Part shown: positions 16,796-25,472 of the stretch, in pieces
How positions within the stretch are numbered: position 1 is the stretch's first letter
How the letters are laid out: every line of letters starts with the position of its first letter
Assembly: GCF_001045455.1 (NCBI RefSeq)
Contig: NZ_LFNE01000002.1
Location: 427,165 to 491,164 of the forward strand
DNA from: Chryseobacterium sp. FH2
Lineage (GTDB): Bacteria > Bacteroidota > Bacteroidia > Flavobacteriales > Weeksellaceae
Direction: 5' to 3'
Length of the DNA stretch: 64,000 bases
Made by a program: the position numbers and the translations under genes
The notes under the pieces: model-generated
Told to the model about the DNA's origin: nothing
Database searches by the model: none
Seen by the model: the letters and a program-made list of their open reading frames with translations, nothing else

Positions 16796-17427
16796 ATTTC
16801 AGCATCCGTAAATACATAGAATCTTCCTTTTTTGGGCAGGTTTTTTGTATCCAGCCCTGTGAATTCACTGAAAGCAGGAAGTAAAAGCTGATGTTCTGTT
16901 ATTACAAAACAGGGAAGCTTAATGTTTTTTACAGAAGAATTAATAACAAATCCGGGATGAATGTGCCCCGTAATCTGGAGCTTAGGTTGATTTTTCTCAA
17001 AGTCATGAATGAAAATAAAATTATCAATGATGAATGATTTCTCTTTAAAATTTAAACATAATTTAGACTCCAAAGCCTGGGAAATTTTATCGTGATTTCC
17101 TTCTATCAAATAAAATTGTAAATCAGGATATTGGTTTCTCCAGCTGCAGAATTCATCAACATCCGAATTATCTCCCGCATGAAGTAAATCACCGACGACG
17201 ATAAACTTTTCAGGTTGAAAATATTCAATCAGGAAAGATAATCGATCCAAATCACTTTTCATAATATGATTTGCCAAAGCAATCCCGTTTTTACGGAAAT
17301 GGGCTGTTTTCCCGATGTGCAAATCTGACAATATCAGCGCTTTTTCTTGCTTCCAAAATACAGCCCGTTGATTGGTCAACGTGAAAATTTCATCTTGAAT
17401 TTTTATATTTTTTGTTGCTATATTCAT
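16783..17427 (-). CDS. pdeM: Ligase-associated DNA damage response endonuclease PdeM
   Basis: 214-aa calcineurin-like metallophosphoesterase. Two-metal motifs in order: LSDLHIGK, GDLLHAGDN, EGNHDK, a HDFE His and GHIHPG. It lies 76 bp after the Lhr helicase gene and ends the run exonuclease-ligase-helicase-PdeM, an arrangement found in many bacteria and named from it. PdeM proteins are described as phosphodiesterases acting with the ATP-dependent ligase in repair. The context makes the assignment much firmer than sequence alone. Confidence 0.9.
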   Translation of the reverse strand: MNIATKNIKIQDEIFTLTNQRAVFWKQEKALILSDLHIGKTAHFRKNGIALANHIMKSDLDRLSFLIEYFQPEKFIVVGDLLHAGDNSDVDEFCSWRNQYPDLQFYLIEGNHDKISQALESKLCLNFKEKSFIIDNFIFIHDFEKNQPKLQITGHIHPGFVINSSVKNIKLPCFVITEHQLLLPAFSEFTGLDTKNLPKKGRFYVFTDAEIYEI

Positions 17428-17503
17428 TGATCATAATTTTTTGTCATTCTTATGGAGAATCTGTTTGTATTGGTACAGATTTCTTCATTTTGAGAGGCAA
17501 CGT

Positions 17504-19951
17504 TTAACTAAACTTTTTTGCCTGTTCGACAAGTCTTTTAATTCTCGTATCCAGATTTTCACTTGTCAGCGTTTGTCTCAAACTATCAACTTTGATAGGA
17601 AAACTCAAAGGAGTAAAAGTATTTGAAAATTTTAAAATTATTTTTGATTTTTCAATCCGTTTAAAGGCCTCAACTAGCCTTTGCTCCTGCAATTGAGCAT
17701 TGAAAACTTCTGTATAAGCTTGTCTTACGAGAAAATGATTCGGATCGTAATCTTCGAGTACTTTGAAAATTAATCCGGCCGAGCTTTGTAGCGATTTATT
17801 CGAACGCTGTTTTCCTGCGTAATTCTGAATTACCATTCCGGAAATCACAGCAATATCACGGAATTTTCTCCTCGCCATTTCTGCGGAATTAATACTGGAG
17901 ATTACATCAGTCATCAGGTTTTCTCTCGTTAATATTTTGTCTAAATTTTCTTTATTTAAAGGAATTTCTTTATCACTGAACAATTCAAAACCATAATCGT
18001 TCATTGCCATCGAAAAGGATATCGGTGCCAGTTTTGAAATTCTAAAAGCAATCAGTGCGGCCATTACTTCATGCACTAAACGGCCTTCAAAAGGATACAT
18101 AAACAAATGGTACCCTTCACGGGTTTTTATCAATTCAGTTAAAAATTCATCTTCTTTCGGAATGTGTGAATTCTTTTCCTGGTTGGCTAATAACGGATGC
18201 AAAAATTTCAGTTCTTTTTCTGAAGCTTTCGGATTCAGTGCACCGGATAATTTTTCTCTCAAAAAATGTCCTAAATTAGAGCTCAACGGTAACCTTCCCC
18301 CCAGATAACTCGGTGCAAACGCTTTTCCTTTTGCTGCTCTCACATAGACTGTCATATCTTTTATCATGGCGACTTCCAAAACTCTCCCGGCAAGTATAAA
18401 TTTTTCTTCTTTTTTCAGTTTTGAGATAAAATATTCCTCTACCATTCCGATATATCCACCTGAAATAAATTTCACCTTTAACATCGCATCGCTTACAATA
18501 ACTCCCATATTCATGCGGTGAAGCATCGCAATCTTTCTGGAAGTAACTTTATACAGCCCGTCTTCCGCAATGACGACTTTATGAAATTCTTCATAGCTTT
18601 TTAGTACACTCCCGCCAATAGTCAGAAAATCCAGAATGCTTTTCCATTCTTCATCGGTCATTTCCTGAAAAGCATATACTTTTTTAATTCTTTCACATAA
18701 TTCATCAGGATAAAATCCGTCACCAACTGCTAAAGTCATTAAAAACTGCACCAAAACATCAAAACATAAAACCTGAGGTTCGCGGGGTTCTATAACTTTC
18801 TGTCTGACTGCTTCTTTCAGGGCTGCAACTTCAATGAGCTCTAAAGAATGGGTAGGAACACAATAAATCTTTGAAGTTTCAAAAGGGGAGTGGCCACTTC
18901 GCCCTGCACGCTGCAAAAATCTGGCAACACCCTTTGCAGAACCTATCTGAATCACTGTGTCTACAGGTTTGAAGTCAATTCCTAAATCTAAAGATGACGT
19001 AGAAACAACAGCTTTTAGTTTTCCAGAACTTAAATTTTCTTCTATCCAAATTCTTAGATGGGCATCGATCGAACTGTGATGAATTGCTATCTGGCCTGCA
19101 AAATCAGGATAAGCTTCCAGTAACAGTTGGTACCACATTTCGCTTTGGCTTCGCGTATTTGTAAAAACAATTGTAGACTTTGATTCAAGAATAATCGGAA
19201 CAATATGGTCTGCAAGTTTTGCCCCCAGATGCCCTGCCCAGGGTAAAATTTCAACCTCATCAGGAAAGACAGAAAGAATATCAATCTTTTTGTGTTCTTT
19301 CGCAGTAATTTTTGTTTTTTTTATATCATAAGGAATTAAAACATCCATTGCCTCTTCAAGATTTCCAATGGTTGCCGTAATTCCCCAAATTTTAATTTTC
19401 GGGATATAATTTTTTAACTGAGAAATAGCCAGCTCTACCATTACGCCTCGCTTTGAACCTAATAATTCATGCCATTCGTCAATAACAACGCATTTCATTT
19501 CATTGAAAAATCTGGAATTATTTTTTTGACCTAAAAGCAGGTGTAAGCTTTCCGGAGTGACAACCAGGATTTCAGGCATATTTTTAACCTGTTGTTGCCT
19601 TACTTTTGGATCCGTATCTCCGTTTCTTACTCCCACAACCCAATCCAGCCCAATTTCATCGATAGCTTCCTGCATAGCTTTAGCAATATCTTTTGAGAGA
19701 GAACGGAGAGGAGTTATCCAAATCATTTTAAGCCCTTTTTTGTATTTTTCAGGATGGTTTAAAAAGTCTGAAATTATTGCTAGAAAAACGGAAAAGGTTT
19801 TCCCAAAACCTGTAGGAGCTACTACCATTCCGCTATATCCGTTTCCGAATTTTTGCCACGTATCAATTTGAAATTTGAATGGGGAAATGCCTTTATCGGC
19901 CATCCATTGTTGTATGACTTTAAATCCGTTGGTATTTTCAAAAGCAGCCAA
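17504..19951 (-). CDS. Ligase-associated Lhr-type DEXH box DNA helicase
   Basis: 815-aa superfamily 2 helicase of the Lhr-core group. Visible: Walker A APTGFGKT (about 45-52), motif Ia TPLRSLSKD, DEWH (about 158-161), motif III TATIGN, and motif VI QRAGRSGHSP (about 350-360). The winged-helix and Lhr C-terminal domains fill the rest. Length is normal for the short bacterial form. It starts 1 bp after the ligase stop and is in the same operon. It is expected to translocate 3' to 5' on DNA during repair. Family and setting are clear; the exact damage it answers to is not known from the sequence. Confidence 0.93.
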   Translation of the reverse strand: MAAFENTNGFKVIQQWMADKGISPFKFQIDTWQKFGNGYSGMVVAPTGFGKTFSVFLAIISDFLNHPEKYKKGLKMIWITPLRSLSKDIAKAMQEAIDEIGLDWVVGVRNGDTDPKVRQQQVKNMPEILVVTPESLHLLLGQKNNSRFFNEMKCVVIDEWHELLGSKRGVMVELAISQLKNYIPKIKIWGITATIGNLEEAMDVLIPYDIKKTKITAKEHKKIDILSVFPDEVEILPWAGHLGAKLADHIVPIILESKSTIVFTNTRSQSEMWYQLLLEAYPDFAGQIAIHHSSIDAHLRIWIEENLSSGKLKAVVSTSSLDLGIDFKPVDTVIQIGSAKGVARFLQRAGRSGHSPFETSKIYCVPTHSLELIEVAALKEAVRQKVIEPREPQVLCFDVLVQFLMTLAVGDGFYPDELCERIKKVYAFQEMTDEEWKSILDFLTIGGSVLKSYEEFHKVVIAEDGLYKVTSRKIAMLHRMNMGVIVSDAMLKVKFISGGYIGMVEEYFISKLKKEEKFILAGRVLEVAMIKDMTVYVRAAKGKAFAPSYLGGRLPLSSNLGHFLREKLSGALNPKASEKELKFLHPLLANQEKNSHIPKEDEFLTELIKTREGYHLFMYPFEGRLVHEVMAALIAFRISKLAPISFSMAMNDYGFELFSDKEIPLNKENLDKILTRENLMTDVISSINSAEMARRKFRDIAVISGMVIQNYAGKQRSNKSLQSSAGLIFKVLEDYDPNHFLVRQAYTEVFNAQLQEQRLVEAFKRIEKSKIILKFSNTFTPLSFPIKVDSLRQTLTSENLDTRIKRLVEQAKKFS

Positions 19952-19952
19952 A

Positions 19953-21533
19953 TTATTGTATTAATTTTTTAATTTCTTCCAAATCATCGATTTCATCTAC
20001 AGTTTTATCTTTCCGCCACCTTACAATTCTCGGAAAACGCAGCGCTACACCACTTTTATGACGATTACTGAAACCAATTCCTTCAAAAGCAATTTCAAAA
20101 ACAAGTTCAGCTTTTACAGTTCGTACGGGTCCGAACTTTTCTATCGCATTTTTATTGACAAACCTGCTGACTTCCATGATTTCCTTGTCTGTCAATCCGG
20201 AATACGCTTTGGCAATTGTGACCAAACTCTCTCCATTTTTTACGGCAAAAGTATAGTCGGTATAATAGGCACTTCGCCGCCCGCTTCCTTTTTGGGCGTA
20301 AATCAAGACGGCATCTATCGTTAAAGGAGTAATTTTCCATTTCCACCAATCTCCTTTTTTTCGTCCTGAATGATAAGCTGAATTTTTTTGTTTTAGCATT
20401 AACCCTTCACTGTTGATTTCTCTGGAATTTTCTCTGATTTGGTTTAAATTTTCCCATTTTTCAAAGTCAATTACTTGTGAAAGCTTGATGTTTTCAGGGG
20501 TTTCATTTAATAATAATTCTTCCAGCATCGCACGTCTTGCGGAGATTGGTTTTTCCCGGAAATCGGTTCCTTCCAGCTCAATCAAATCATAGGCGAAAAC
20601 TTCAATAGGAATTTCCGAAAGCATTTTTTTTGTAAGATTTTTACGATTTAATCTTTTTTGCAGTTCATTAAAATTTAAAACCTTATTATCTTTTACGGCA
20701 AGTATTTCTCCATCTAAAACGAAATTTCCTTTCATTGCTTTTACTGTTTCTTCAATCTCAGGAAACTGCTCCGTAACTAATTCTTCACCTCTTGACCAGA
20801 TAAAGACCTCATCATTTCTTCTGATAATCTGTCCGCGAATTCCGTCCCACTTGTATTCAATCAGCCATTCATCAGGGTTTCCGAGTTCTTCCAATTCTTT
20901 TTCCAAAGGATAAGCTAAGCAGAACGGATATGGTTTTGAATTATCAGGGTTGATATTTTCCGCTGAAATGAGCTCTTTAAATGAAATCTCACCGGGCTGC
21001 CATTTTCCCATTAAGCTGTGCATCAGAGTACTTGCTTCTTGTCCTGAAAATTTTGTTAAAGAATTAATCAAAGTCTTTCCTGATACCCCAATACGGAAGC
21101 TTCCGCCGAGCAATTTGTTGAAAATTAACCGCTCTGTGTAATCAAGCCCATTCCAGGAATGTAAAACAAATTCTTTTTTTTCAACATCGGTTTTATTTTT
21201 CAATCCAATAATATCATTCATCCACTGGGAAAGGGAGCGGTCAATTTTTTCCGTTGAAGGAGGTAAAATCAAGGACAGAGTTTCACCCAAATCTCCTACT
21301 GAAGAATAGCTTTCCTGAAAAAGCCAAAAGGGTAGTTTTGTGATTTCCAAAGCCCATTCTTTCATAGAGTTGGTATTGACGTTTCGTTTTGGTCTTTTAC
21401 CCGTAAACAAAGCGATAAACCATACTTTATCCTCATCGGGAGCTCGTTCCAGATAATCAATAATGGCATCAATTTTAGCATTGGTTTTATTGGTGCTTTC
21501 CAAAGCGTTGATAAGATCTGCAAAGTGTTTCAT
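19953..21533 (-). CDS. ATP-dependent DNA ligase (ligase-associated repair cluster)
   Basis: 526-aa ATP-dependent DNA ligase. The N-terminal DNA-binding domain covers about residues 1-200. The nucleotidyltransferase domain has the AMP-accepting Lys at 228 in EYKWDGIRGQ and a downstream FVLDGEILA motif. The OB domain has KKGDWWKWK, and the protein closes with RFPRIVRWRKDK. It is a second ligase beside the NAD-dependent LigA that bacteria use for replication. It overlaps the exonuclease gene by 4 bp (ATGA), so the two are translationally coupled, and Lhr follows 1 bp downstream. Confidence 0.94.
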   Translation of the reverse strand: MKHFADLINALESTNKTNAKIDAIIDYLERAPDEDKVWFIALFTGKRPKRNVNTNSMKEWALEITKLPFWLFQESYSSVGDLGETLSLILPPSTEKIDRSLSQWMNDIIGLKNKTDVEKKEFVLHSWNGLDYTERLIFNKLLGGSFRIGVSGKTLINSLTKFSGQEASTLMHSLMGKWQPGEISFKELISAENINPDNSKPYPFCLAYPLEKELEELGNPDEWLIEYKWDGIRGQIIRRNDEVFIWSRGEELVTEQFPEIEETVKAMKGNFVLDGEILAVKDNKVLNFNELQKRLNRKNLTKKMLSEIPIEVFAYDLIELEGTDFREKPISARRAMLEELLLNETPENIKLSQVIDFEKWENLNQIRENSREINSEGLMLKQKNSAYHSGRKKGDWWKWKITPLTIDAVLIYAQKGSGRRSAYYTDYTFAVKNGESLVTIAKAYSGLTDKEIMEVSRFVNKNAIEKFGPVRTVKAELVFEIAFEGIGFSNRHKSGVALRFPRIVRWRKDKTVDEIDDLEEIKKLIQ

Positions 21534-22552
21534 GGCTCCGGATTTTCAATGGTTTCTTTTTCTGTTTTTTCTTCATCTTCACCGTATAATGTTTCTACAA
21601 CATCGGCTTTTATTCCGATTTCATTCAGGTATTTGGAAAAAACTTCGGTTTGCCCGTGCGTAACGTGAACGATTTCTGCTTCCGTAGCTTTTATGGCTTG
21701 TAATAAACCTTTCCAATCTGCATGATCACTCATTGGAAAACCGGCGTCTGCACTTCGCCATCTTCGGGCTCCGCGAACCTGCATCCAGCCTGAGCAAATT
21801 GCGGTTGCAGCACTTGGAATCTTTTTTATGATATTGCTATCCAGCAAAGCTGGTGGAACGATAACTATTTCGTTTTGTAAATGTTTTACATTTTCTCGGA
21901 AATCCGGAATTTCGTAGTCAGGAAGATTGATTCCGACGGTTTCAAAAGCTTCATTCAGTTTTCCGATGGAGTAGTGAACGTGGATTTTTCCGAGCCCTTC
22001 CACTGCCTTCATAATTCTTTGAGCTTTACCTAAAGAATAACCGATAAATACTGATGTTTTTTGGTTTTCTTTATTCCGTAAAACCCAACTCTGAAGTTTT
22101 TTATTTAAATCTTCAACTTCAAGCCAATTGTAGATAGGCAATCCAAATGTGCTTTCCGTCACAAATTCATTACATTTTACCAGCTCAAAAGGTGTGCTTA
22201 AACCATCATCCTGAACTTTATAATCACCTGAAATCACACTTACATAGCCTTTATATTCCAGCCGGATTTGTGAAGAGCCAATAATGTGACCAGCGGGATG
22301 AAGTGATAATTTTACACCATTCATATTAATAATTTCCCCGTATTCCACACTTTGGCATTCAATGTCTTCACTGATTCTTTGATGTAAAATAGGTTTGGTA
22401 AAATGGTGACAAAGGTATTTTTTCATTCCCCAACGCGCATGATCTGCATGTCCGTGAGTAATAACAGCGTAATCTACAGGTCGCCAGGGATCAATATAAA
22501 ATTTACCTTGAGGACAATAAATGCCTTTATTTGTGAATGTTATTAATTTCAA
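21530..22552 (-). CDS. Ligase-associated DNA damage response exonuclease (metallo-beta-lactamase fold)
   Basis: 340-aa MBL-fold, beta-CASP-like nuclease. The metal motif HGHADH is at 33-38, with further metal ligands in the HPAGHIIGSSQI and SGDYKV blocks and a C-terminal SDHADW. The start codon appears to be TTG at 22552: no in-frame ATG or GTG lies upstream before a stop, and the N-terminus MKLITFTNKGIYCPQG looks complete for the family. It is the first gene of the exonuclease-ligase-Lhr-PdeM operon and overlaps the ligase gene by 4 bp. Predicted to trim DNA ends before ligation (family knowledge). Confidence 0.9.
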   Translation of the reverse strand: MKLITFTNKGIYCPQGKFYIDPWRPVDYAVITHGHADHARWGMKKYLCHHFTKPILHQRISEDIECQSVEYGEIINMNGVKLSLHPAGHIIGSSQIRLEYKGYVSVISGDYKVQDDGLSTPFELVKCNEFVTESTFGLPIYNWLEVEDLNKKLQSWVLRNKENQKTSVFIGYSLGKAQRIMKAVEGLGKIHVHYSIGKLNEAFETVGINLPDYEIPDFRENVKHLQNEIVIVPPALLDSNIIKKIPSAATAICSGWMQVRGARRWRSADAGFPMSDHADWKGLLQAIKATEAEIVHVTHGQTEVFSKYLNEIGIKADVVETLYGEDEEKTEKETIENPEP

Positions 22553-22685
22553 TGGTGTAGCGTGATTTGGTTTAAATTTAACAATCCAAAAAGCTGACCA
22601 AATTAGTTATGGGAAATCATTATTGAAAGAAATATGTCCATTCAGATAGAAAAAGACTATTCAATCCGGAACAGCCTTATATTTT

Positions 22686-23039
22686 TTATTTAATGCTTTT
22701 TTCAAAGTCACTCCAGGCTCCGCCATTATAAATATGGTTGAACCCTTTTTCTTTTAAAATATTTTCAGCTTTTACACTTCGAAGACCATGAGAACAAACG
22801 GTAATATAAGTTTTCTTTGGATCTAATTCTGTGTATCTTTCCCTGATTGTGCCTAATGAAATATTTATTGAACCTTCAATATGCCCCGTGTTATATTCCT
22901 TTTCTGTTCGTACATCAAGGATTATCGCCCCGTTTTTGATTAATGTACCCAAACCATCATCTAATGTCTGGTATTTATAAACCCGGTATGCCATATAAAC
23001 TGTCAATATAATTCCTAAAAACAGTAAAACGTTTTTCAT
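22686..23039 (-). CDS. Membrane-anchored rhodanese-like sulfurtransferase
   Basis: 117 aa with an N-terminal TM helix (about residues 3-20) and one rhodanese domain. ILDVRTEKEYNTGHIEGSINI at about 40-60 is followed by the active-site loop VCSHGLRS with the persulfide Cys at 82. Its start overlaps the end of the DUF3817 gene by 4 bp, so it is translated as part of that operon. Single-domain rhodaneses transfer or hold sulfane sulfur, here probably facing the periplasm. Substrate unknown. Confidence 0.88.
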   Translation of the reverse strand: MKNVLLFLGIILTVYMAYRVYKYQTLDDGLGTLIKNGAIILDVRTEKEYNTGHIEGSINISLGTIRERYTELDPKKTYITVCSHGLRSVKAENILKEKGFNHIYNGGAWSDFEKSIK

Positions 23040-23338
23040 AGTTTACTTAAAATTTTCCTGTCAATATAAAATGTCCCAAACGGAATGACACACGCTAAAA
23101 GCACTTTCCAGGTTGTTTCTTTAAACTTCCATTGCTGCTCAACTCCTACACTCAAAGTGTTGAATAAGAAAAGCAGAAAAAGTGTTCCATGAATCGGTCC
23201 CATCATTTTAACAAAAGATGGATTACCCATTCCGTATTTTAAAGGAACTGCGATGAATACCAGGATTAATAGTGAAATACCTTCAAGGATGGCAATGATT
23301 CTCAATCTTCCGGTTTTTGTTTTGAATAAATCTATCAT
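23036..23338 (-). CDS. DUF3817 integral membrane protein
   Basis: The likely start is the ATG at 23338 (MIDLFKTKTGRLR); a longer frame to 23425 would overlap the upstream gene with non-membrane, Cys/His-rich sequence. This gives 100 aa with three hydrophobic segments and the DUF3817 pattern: RIIAILEGISLLILVF..PLKY near the N-terminus and a MGPIHGTLF motif in the middle. Function unknown. It starts 2 bp after the upstream membrane-protein stop and overlaps the rhodanese gene by 4 bp. Confidence 0.82.
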   Translation of the reverse strand: MIDLFKTKTGRLRIIAILEGISLLILVFIAVPLKYGMGNPSFVKMMGPIHGTLFLLFLFNTLSVGVEQQWKFKETTWKVLLACVIPFGTFYIDRKILSKL

Positions 23339-23340
23339 AA

Positions 23341-23802
23341 TTATCTGAAATAAGGTCTGTTTGCAAAAGGTGAAAATGGCCACGGAACAGCAATAAAAAT
23401 GATGATTAGAGCAATCGTAAACCAAACGAGCATGGTTGTAAACTTCTCTTTATCAGTAGCTTTTCTTTTTGAAATAGATGAGCCAATTGTTATCATAACA
23501 ATTGAAAAAAGCATTAGAAAAATGTGAATAAGCCCGAAAAACAGTAAATCAAAAGTTTCTTTTGCTACGCTGAAATTTTTCCAAAAATATTTAATAATCG
23601 GACTTTGAGTATATAAAGTAATACCCAAGACGAGCTGAATATGGGCAATAGTTGCTGTCCAGTGCCTTACCATATCATCAGCTTTGGAGAATTCTTTATT
23701 TAAAAAGTAACCTTTATAAGCTCGACAGATGGAATAAATTAAGCTTATTAAAACTAACCAGCGAAATGTAGAATGCAGAAATGTAAGCGTCTGATACATC
23801 AT
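23341..23802 (-). CDS. Four-helix membrane protein with conserved histidines
   Basis: About 153 aa, starting at the ATG-ATG pair at 23802; the frame also has a TTG 3 bp further up. Four hydrophobic segments (about residues 10-28, 52-68, 84-106, 120-138) carry His residues near their ends (LHSTFRW, VRHWTATIAHIQ, FGLIHIFL). Such His could bind haem or metal, but I cannot assign a family. It is the first gene of the operon with DUF3817 and rhodanese, and its promoter carries a TetR-operator-like palindrome. Confidence 0.65.
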   Translation of the reverse strand: MMYQTLTFLHSTFRWLVLISLIYSICRAYKGYFLNKEFSKADDMVRHWTATIAHIQLVLGITLYTQSPIIKYFWKNFSVAKETFDLLFFGLIHIFLMLFSIVMITIGSSISKRKATDKEKFTTMLVWFTIALIIIFIAVPWPFSPFANRPYFR

Positions 23803-23819
23803 CAAATTTTAAAGATTGA

Positions 23820-23827
23820 CAAAGGTA
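23820..23827 (-). promoter_or_regulatory. -7 promoter element TACCTTTG of the rhodanese operon
   Basis: Minus-strand TACCTTTG, an exact TAnnTTTG match, 17 bp before the ATG at 23802. The palindrome at 23836-23855 covers the place where the -33 element should lie. Confidence 0.5.
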
Positions 23828-23835
23828 TAATAAAA

Positions 23836-23855
23836 AACATACTATTTAGTATGTT
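23836..23855. promoter_or_regulatory. Operator-like palindrome AACATACTAaaTAGTATGTT (TetR site, predicted)
   Basis: Perfect inverted repeat with arms ACATACTA / TAGTATGT in minus-strand reading, at the -33 region of the promoter upstream of 23802 and 13 bp after the TetR stop codon. A second copy of the TACTAA-TAGT core is at 24462-24477, just upstream of the TetR start. On the minus strand a TTTTTTATT stretch follows, so it could also act as the TetR gene's terminator. Confidence 0.6.
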
Positions 23856-23868
23856 TTTGTGTAAAAAA

Positions 23869-24459
23869 TTATTTTAACATTTCAAAATAAGTTTTAAGTT
23901 GCTTTAAATAAACGAGATAAACAGCTTTACTGTTTTCCAATTTTCCTAAATTTCTCACTCCCCAATATCCGGAAATCACAAAAACCGCAACACCTTTTGC
24001 GCTTACATCATCTTTTATTGTACCTTTTTCTTTGCCTTTTTCAATAGAATCGATCATCGAATTTTCCCATTGTAGGGAAAGTTCATTTAAAACTTTGGTA
24101 AAATCAACATTCCAGGGAGTCATTTCCTGGGTAAAATTGGAAGCAGGACACCCATATTCAACCTTTAGAAACTCATTTTCCATTAAAATATGATAGATCA
24201 AATTGTAAATATTATCTAAAGGATTTTCATCATTTTGTAAGGGAAGGATAAAATTATTTTTAAAATTAGGTTTCATCAATTCGTTGATGATAGCAATTCC
24301 CATTTCATCCTTAGTTTTAAAGTGATAATAAAAAGCGCCTTTTGTTACTTGGGTGGTGGCAATGATTTCGTCTACGCTTGTAGTCTGATATCCTTTAGTA
24401 TAAATCAGTTCAAATGCTTTCTGCAGGATATTTAAACGGGTTGCTTCTGATTTTTTCAT
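23869..24459 (-). CDS. TetR/AcrR-family transcriptional regulator
   Basis: 196-aa repressor-type protein. The N-terminal TetR HTH is at about residues 5-50 (ATRLNILQKAFELIYTKGYQ, TTQVTKGAFYYHFKTKDEMG). The all-helical ligand domain includes VEYGCPASNFTQEM and a C-terminal VISGYWGVRNLGK segment. It has the layout of AcrR/YxaF-like regulators that sense small hydrophobic or reactive compounds. Matching operator-like sequences upstream of this gene and of the adjacent rhodanese operon suggest it controls both (inference). Confidence 0.92.
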   Translation of the reverse strand: MKKSEATRLNILQKAFELIYTKGYQTTSVDEIIATTQVTKGAFYYHFKTKDEMGIAIINELMKPNFKNNFILPLQNDENPLDNIYNLIYHILMENEFLKVEYGCPASNFTQEMTPWNVDFTKVLNELSLQWENSMIDSIEKGKEKGTIKDDVSAKGVAVFVISGYWGVRNLGKLENSKAVYLVYLKQLKTYFEMLK

Positions 24460-24461
24460 TA

Positions 24462-24477
24462 AAATACTAAGTAGTCT
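24462..24477. promoter_or_regulatory. Second TetR-operator-like site (AAATACTAAGTAGTCT)
   Basis: Shares TACTAA-n-TAGT-n-T-n-T with the palindrome at 23836-23855. It lies 3-18 bp upstream of the TetR ATG, downstream of a near-consensus -7 box (TTCCTTTG, minus strand, 24492-24485). Position fits autorepression. Confidence 0.5.
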
Positions 24478-24558
24478 TTTTTTACAAAGGAACGATTTTT
24501 TATTCTAAGCAAAAAGAAGTGGTATTCAGGAACCCTTTTAAATAAATTATCCATAATC

Positions 24559-25068
24559 CTACTGTTTTTCAAAATCATAAAAATTTATACCGACTTCTTC
24601 ATCTTTTACTTTTATAACTTTCGTGTCCAGAGGATAAAAGAAAAACTCACCGGCTCCCCGGATATGTGCATCTAATAAATGTCCTGCTAAAGCGGTATAA
24701 TCTTTCCTTCCTAAAGTTATATGAAGGTGAAGCACGGGTTTTCCTTCTATTTCGGAAATATTTCCTGTGATATTGGTAACTTCCATCTGCTCATTAAATG
24801 TCTTATCGACGTAGTTTTTAGTTGAAGGTTCGAAAAAGCGTAAAGTAGCTTCATTTACAGCACCGATTCCGGTAATTTGTCCTGCTTTGATATTTTGAGC
24901 ATTAACGAAATCTGTTAATGCTTCTACAATGCTTGATTTATCTTTTATACTGACAATATAAGTGTTATCAACTTTTTTAGCTGACCAATTGTTACCTTTA
25001 AAAATTTGTGCACTCATAGTATTAATAATTAAAATGAATAATATGCTCAAGAAACTAATATTTTTCAT
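24559..25068 (-). CDS. Exported PPC-domain (DUF296) protein, His-rich metal-site form
   Basis: I choose the ATG at 25068 because it gives a clean signal peptide (MKNISFLSILFILIINTMSAQ); the longer frame to 25167 lies inside the DoxX gene. The 169-aa protein is one PPC/PCC (DUF296) domain: IVEALTDFVNAQNIKAGQI.GIGAV and the metal-site strand HLHITLG with a downstream GHLLDAHI. Three conserved His are known as a zinc site in bacterial PPC proteins. Function of such stand-alone proteins is not settled. It overlaps the DoxX gene by 14 bp. A His-less paralogue lies at 30512-30946. Confidence 0.82.
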   Translation of the reverse strand: MKNISFLSILFILIINTMSAQIFKGNNWSAKKVDNTYIVSIKDKSSIVEALTDFVNAQNIKAGQITGIGAVNEATLRFFEPSTKNYVDKTFNEQMEVTNITGNISEIEGKPVLHLHITLGRKDYTALAGHLLDAHIRGAGEFFFYPLDTKVIKVKDEEVGINFYDFEKQ

Positions 25069-25453
25069 GGTCGCTGATTCCTGTTTTAAATTTTTCATAA
25101 AACCAAAACAACCCAAACAGATAAAACGAATGCAATAACTGTGCTTCAATTGCTGACCAGTTTTCAATAGAACAGCTTCCGAAAATCAAAATACTCATTA
25201 AAGTTAACGCAGAATATAAGGTGTATTTTATTTTAAAATTAATTAACAATAAAATACCTAAAATTGTTTCTGCTATGGGTAAAATATAACTGAAGGGAAC
25301 TATCAAAGCAGCCGGAATTGCTGATTTTTCCATGGATGTAAGCATCCATTCGCTGAATGAAGCCAGTTTTGGAAGACGGACTAAACCGTGTCCTAATAAT
25401 GAAATTGCGACTGGAAGCCTTAAAAAGAAAAATGAAGTTTTAAAATCTTTCAT
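25055..25453 (-). CDS. DoxX-family membrane protein
   Basis: 132 aa, four hydrophobic helices. DoxX-type features: LPVAISLLGHGLVRLPKLASF near the N-terminus and IPAALIVPFSYILPIAETILGILLL in the middle. DoxX-like proteins are small membrane proteins linked to thiol and redox stress in some bacteria; the role here is unknown. It lies between the NAD-dependent oxidoreductase gene (19 bp upstream) and the PPC gene (overlapping), in one operon. Confidence 0.82.
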   Translation of the reverse strand: MKDFKTSFFFLRLPVAISLLGHGLVRLPKLASFSEWMLTSMEKSAIPAALIVPFSYILPIAETILGILLLINFKIKYTLYSALTLMSILIFGSCSIENWSAIEAQLLHSFYLFGLFWFYEKFKTGISDHEKY

Positions 25454-25472
25454 GCAATTTATTTTAGTTAAT

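Noticed and set aside
23339..23425. Extended N-terminus for the DUF3817 protein
   Set aside because: The extra 29 residues overlap the upstream membrane-protein gene and are Cys/His-rich without sense in a membrane protein; the ATG at 23338 follows the upstream stop by 2 bp.
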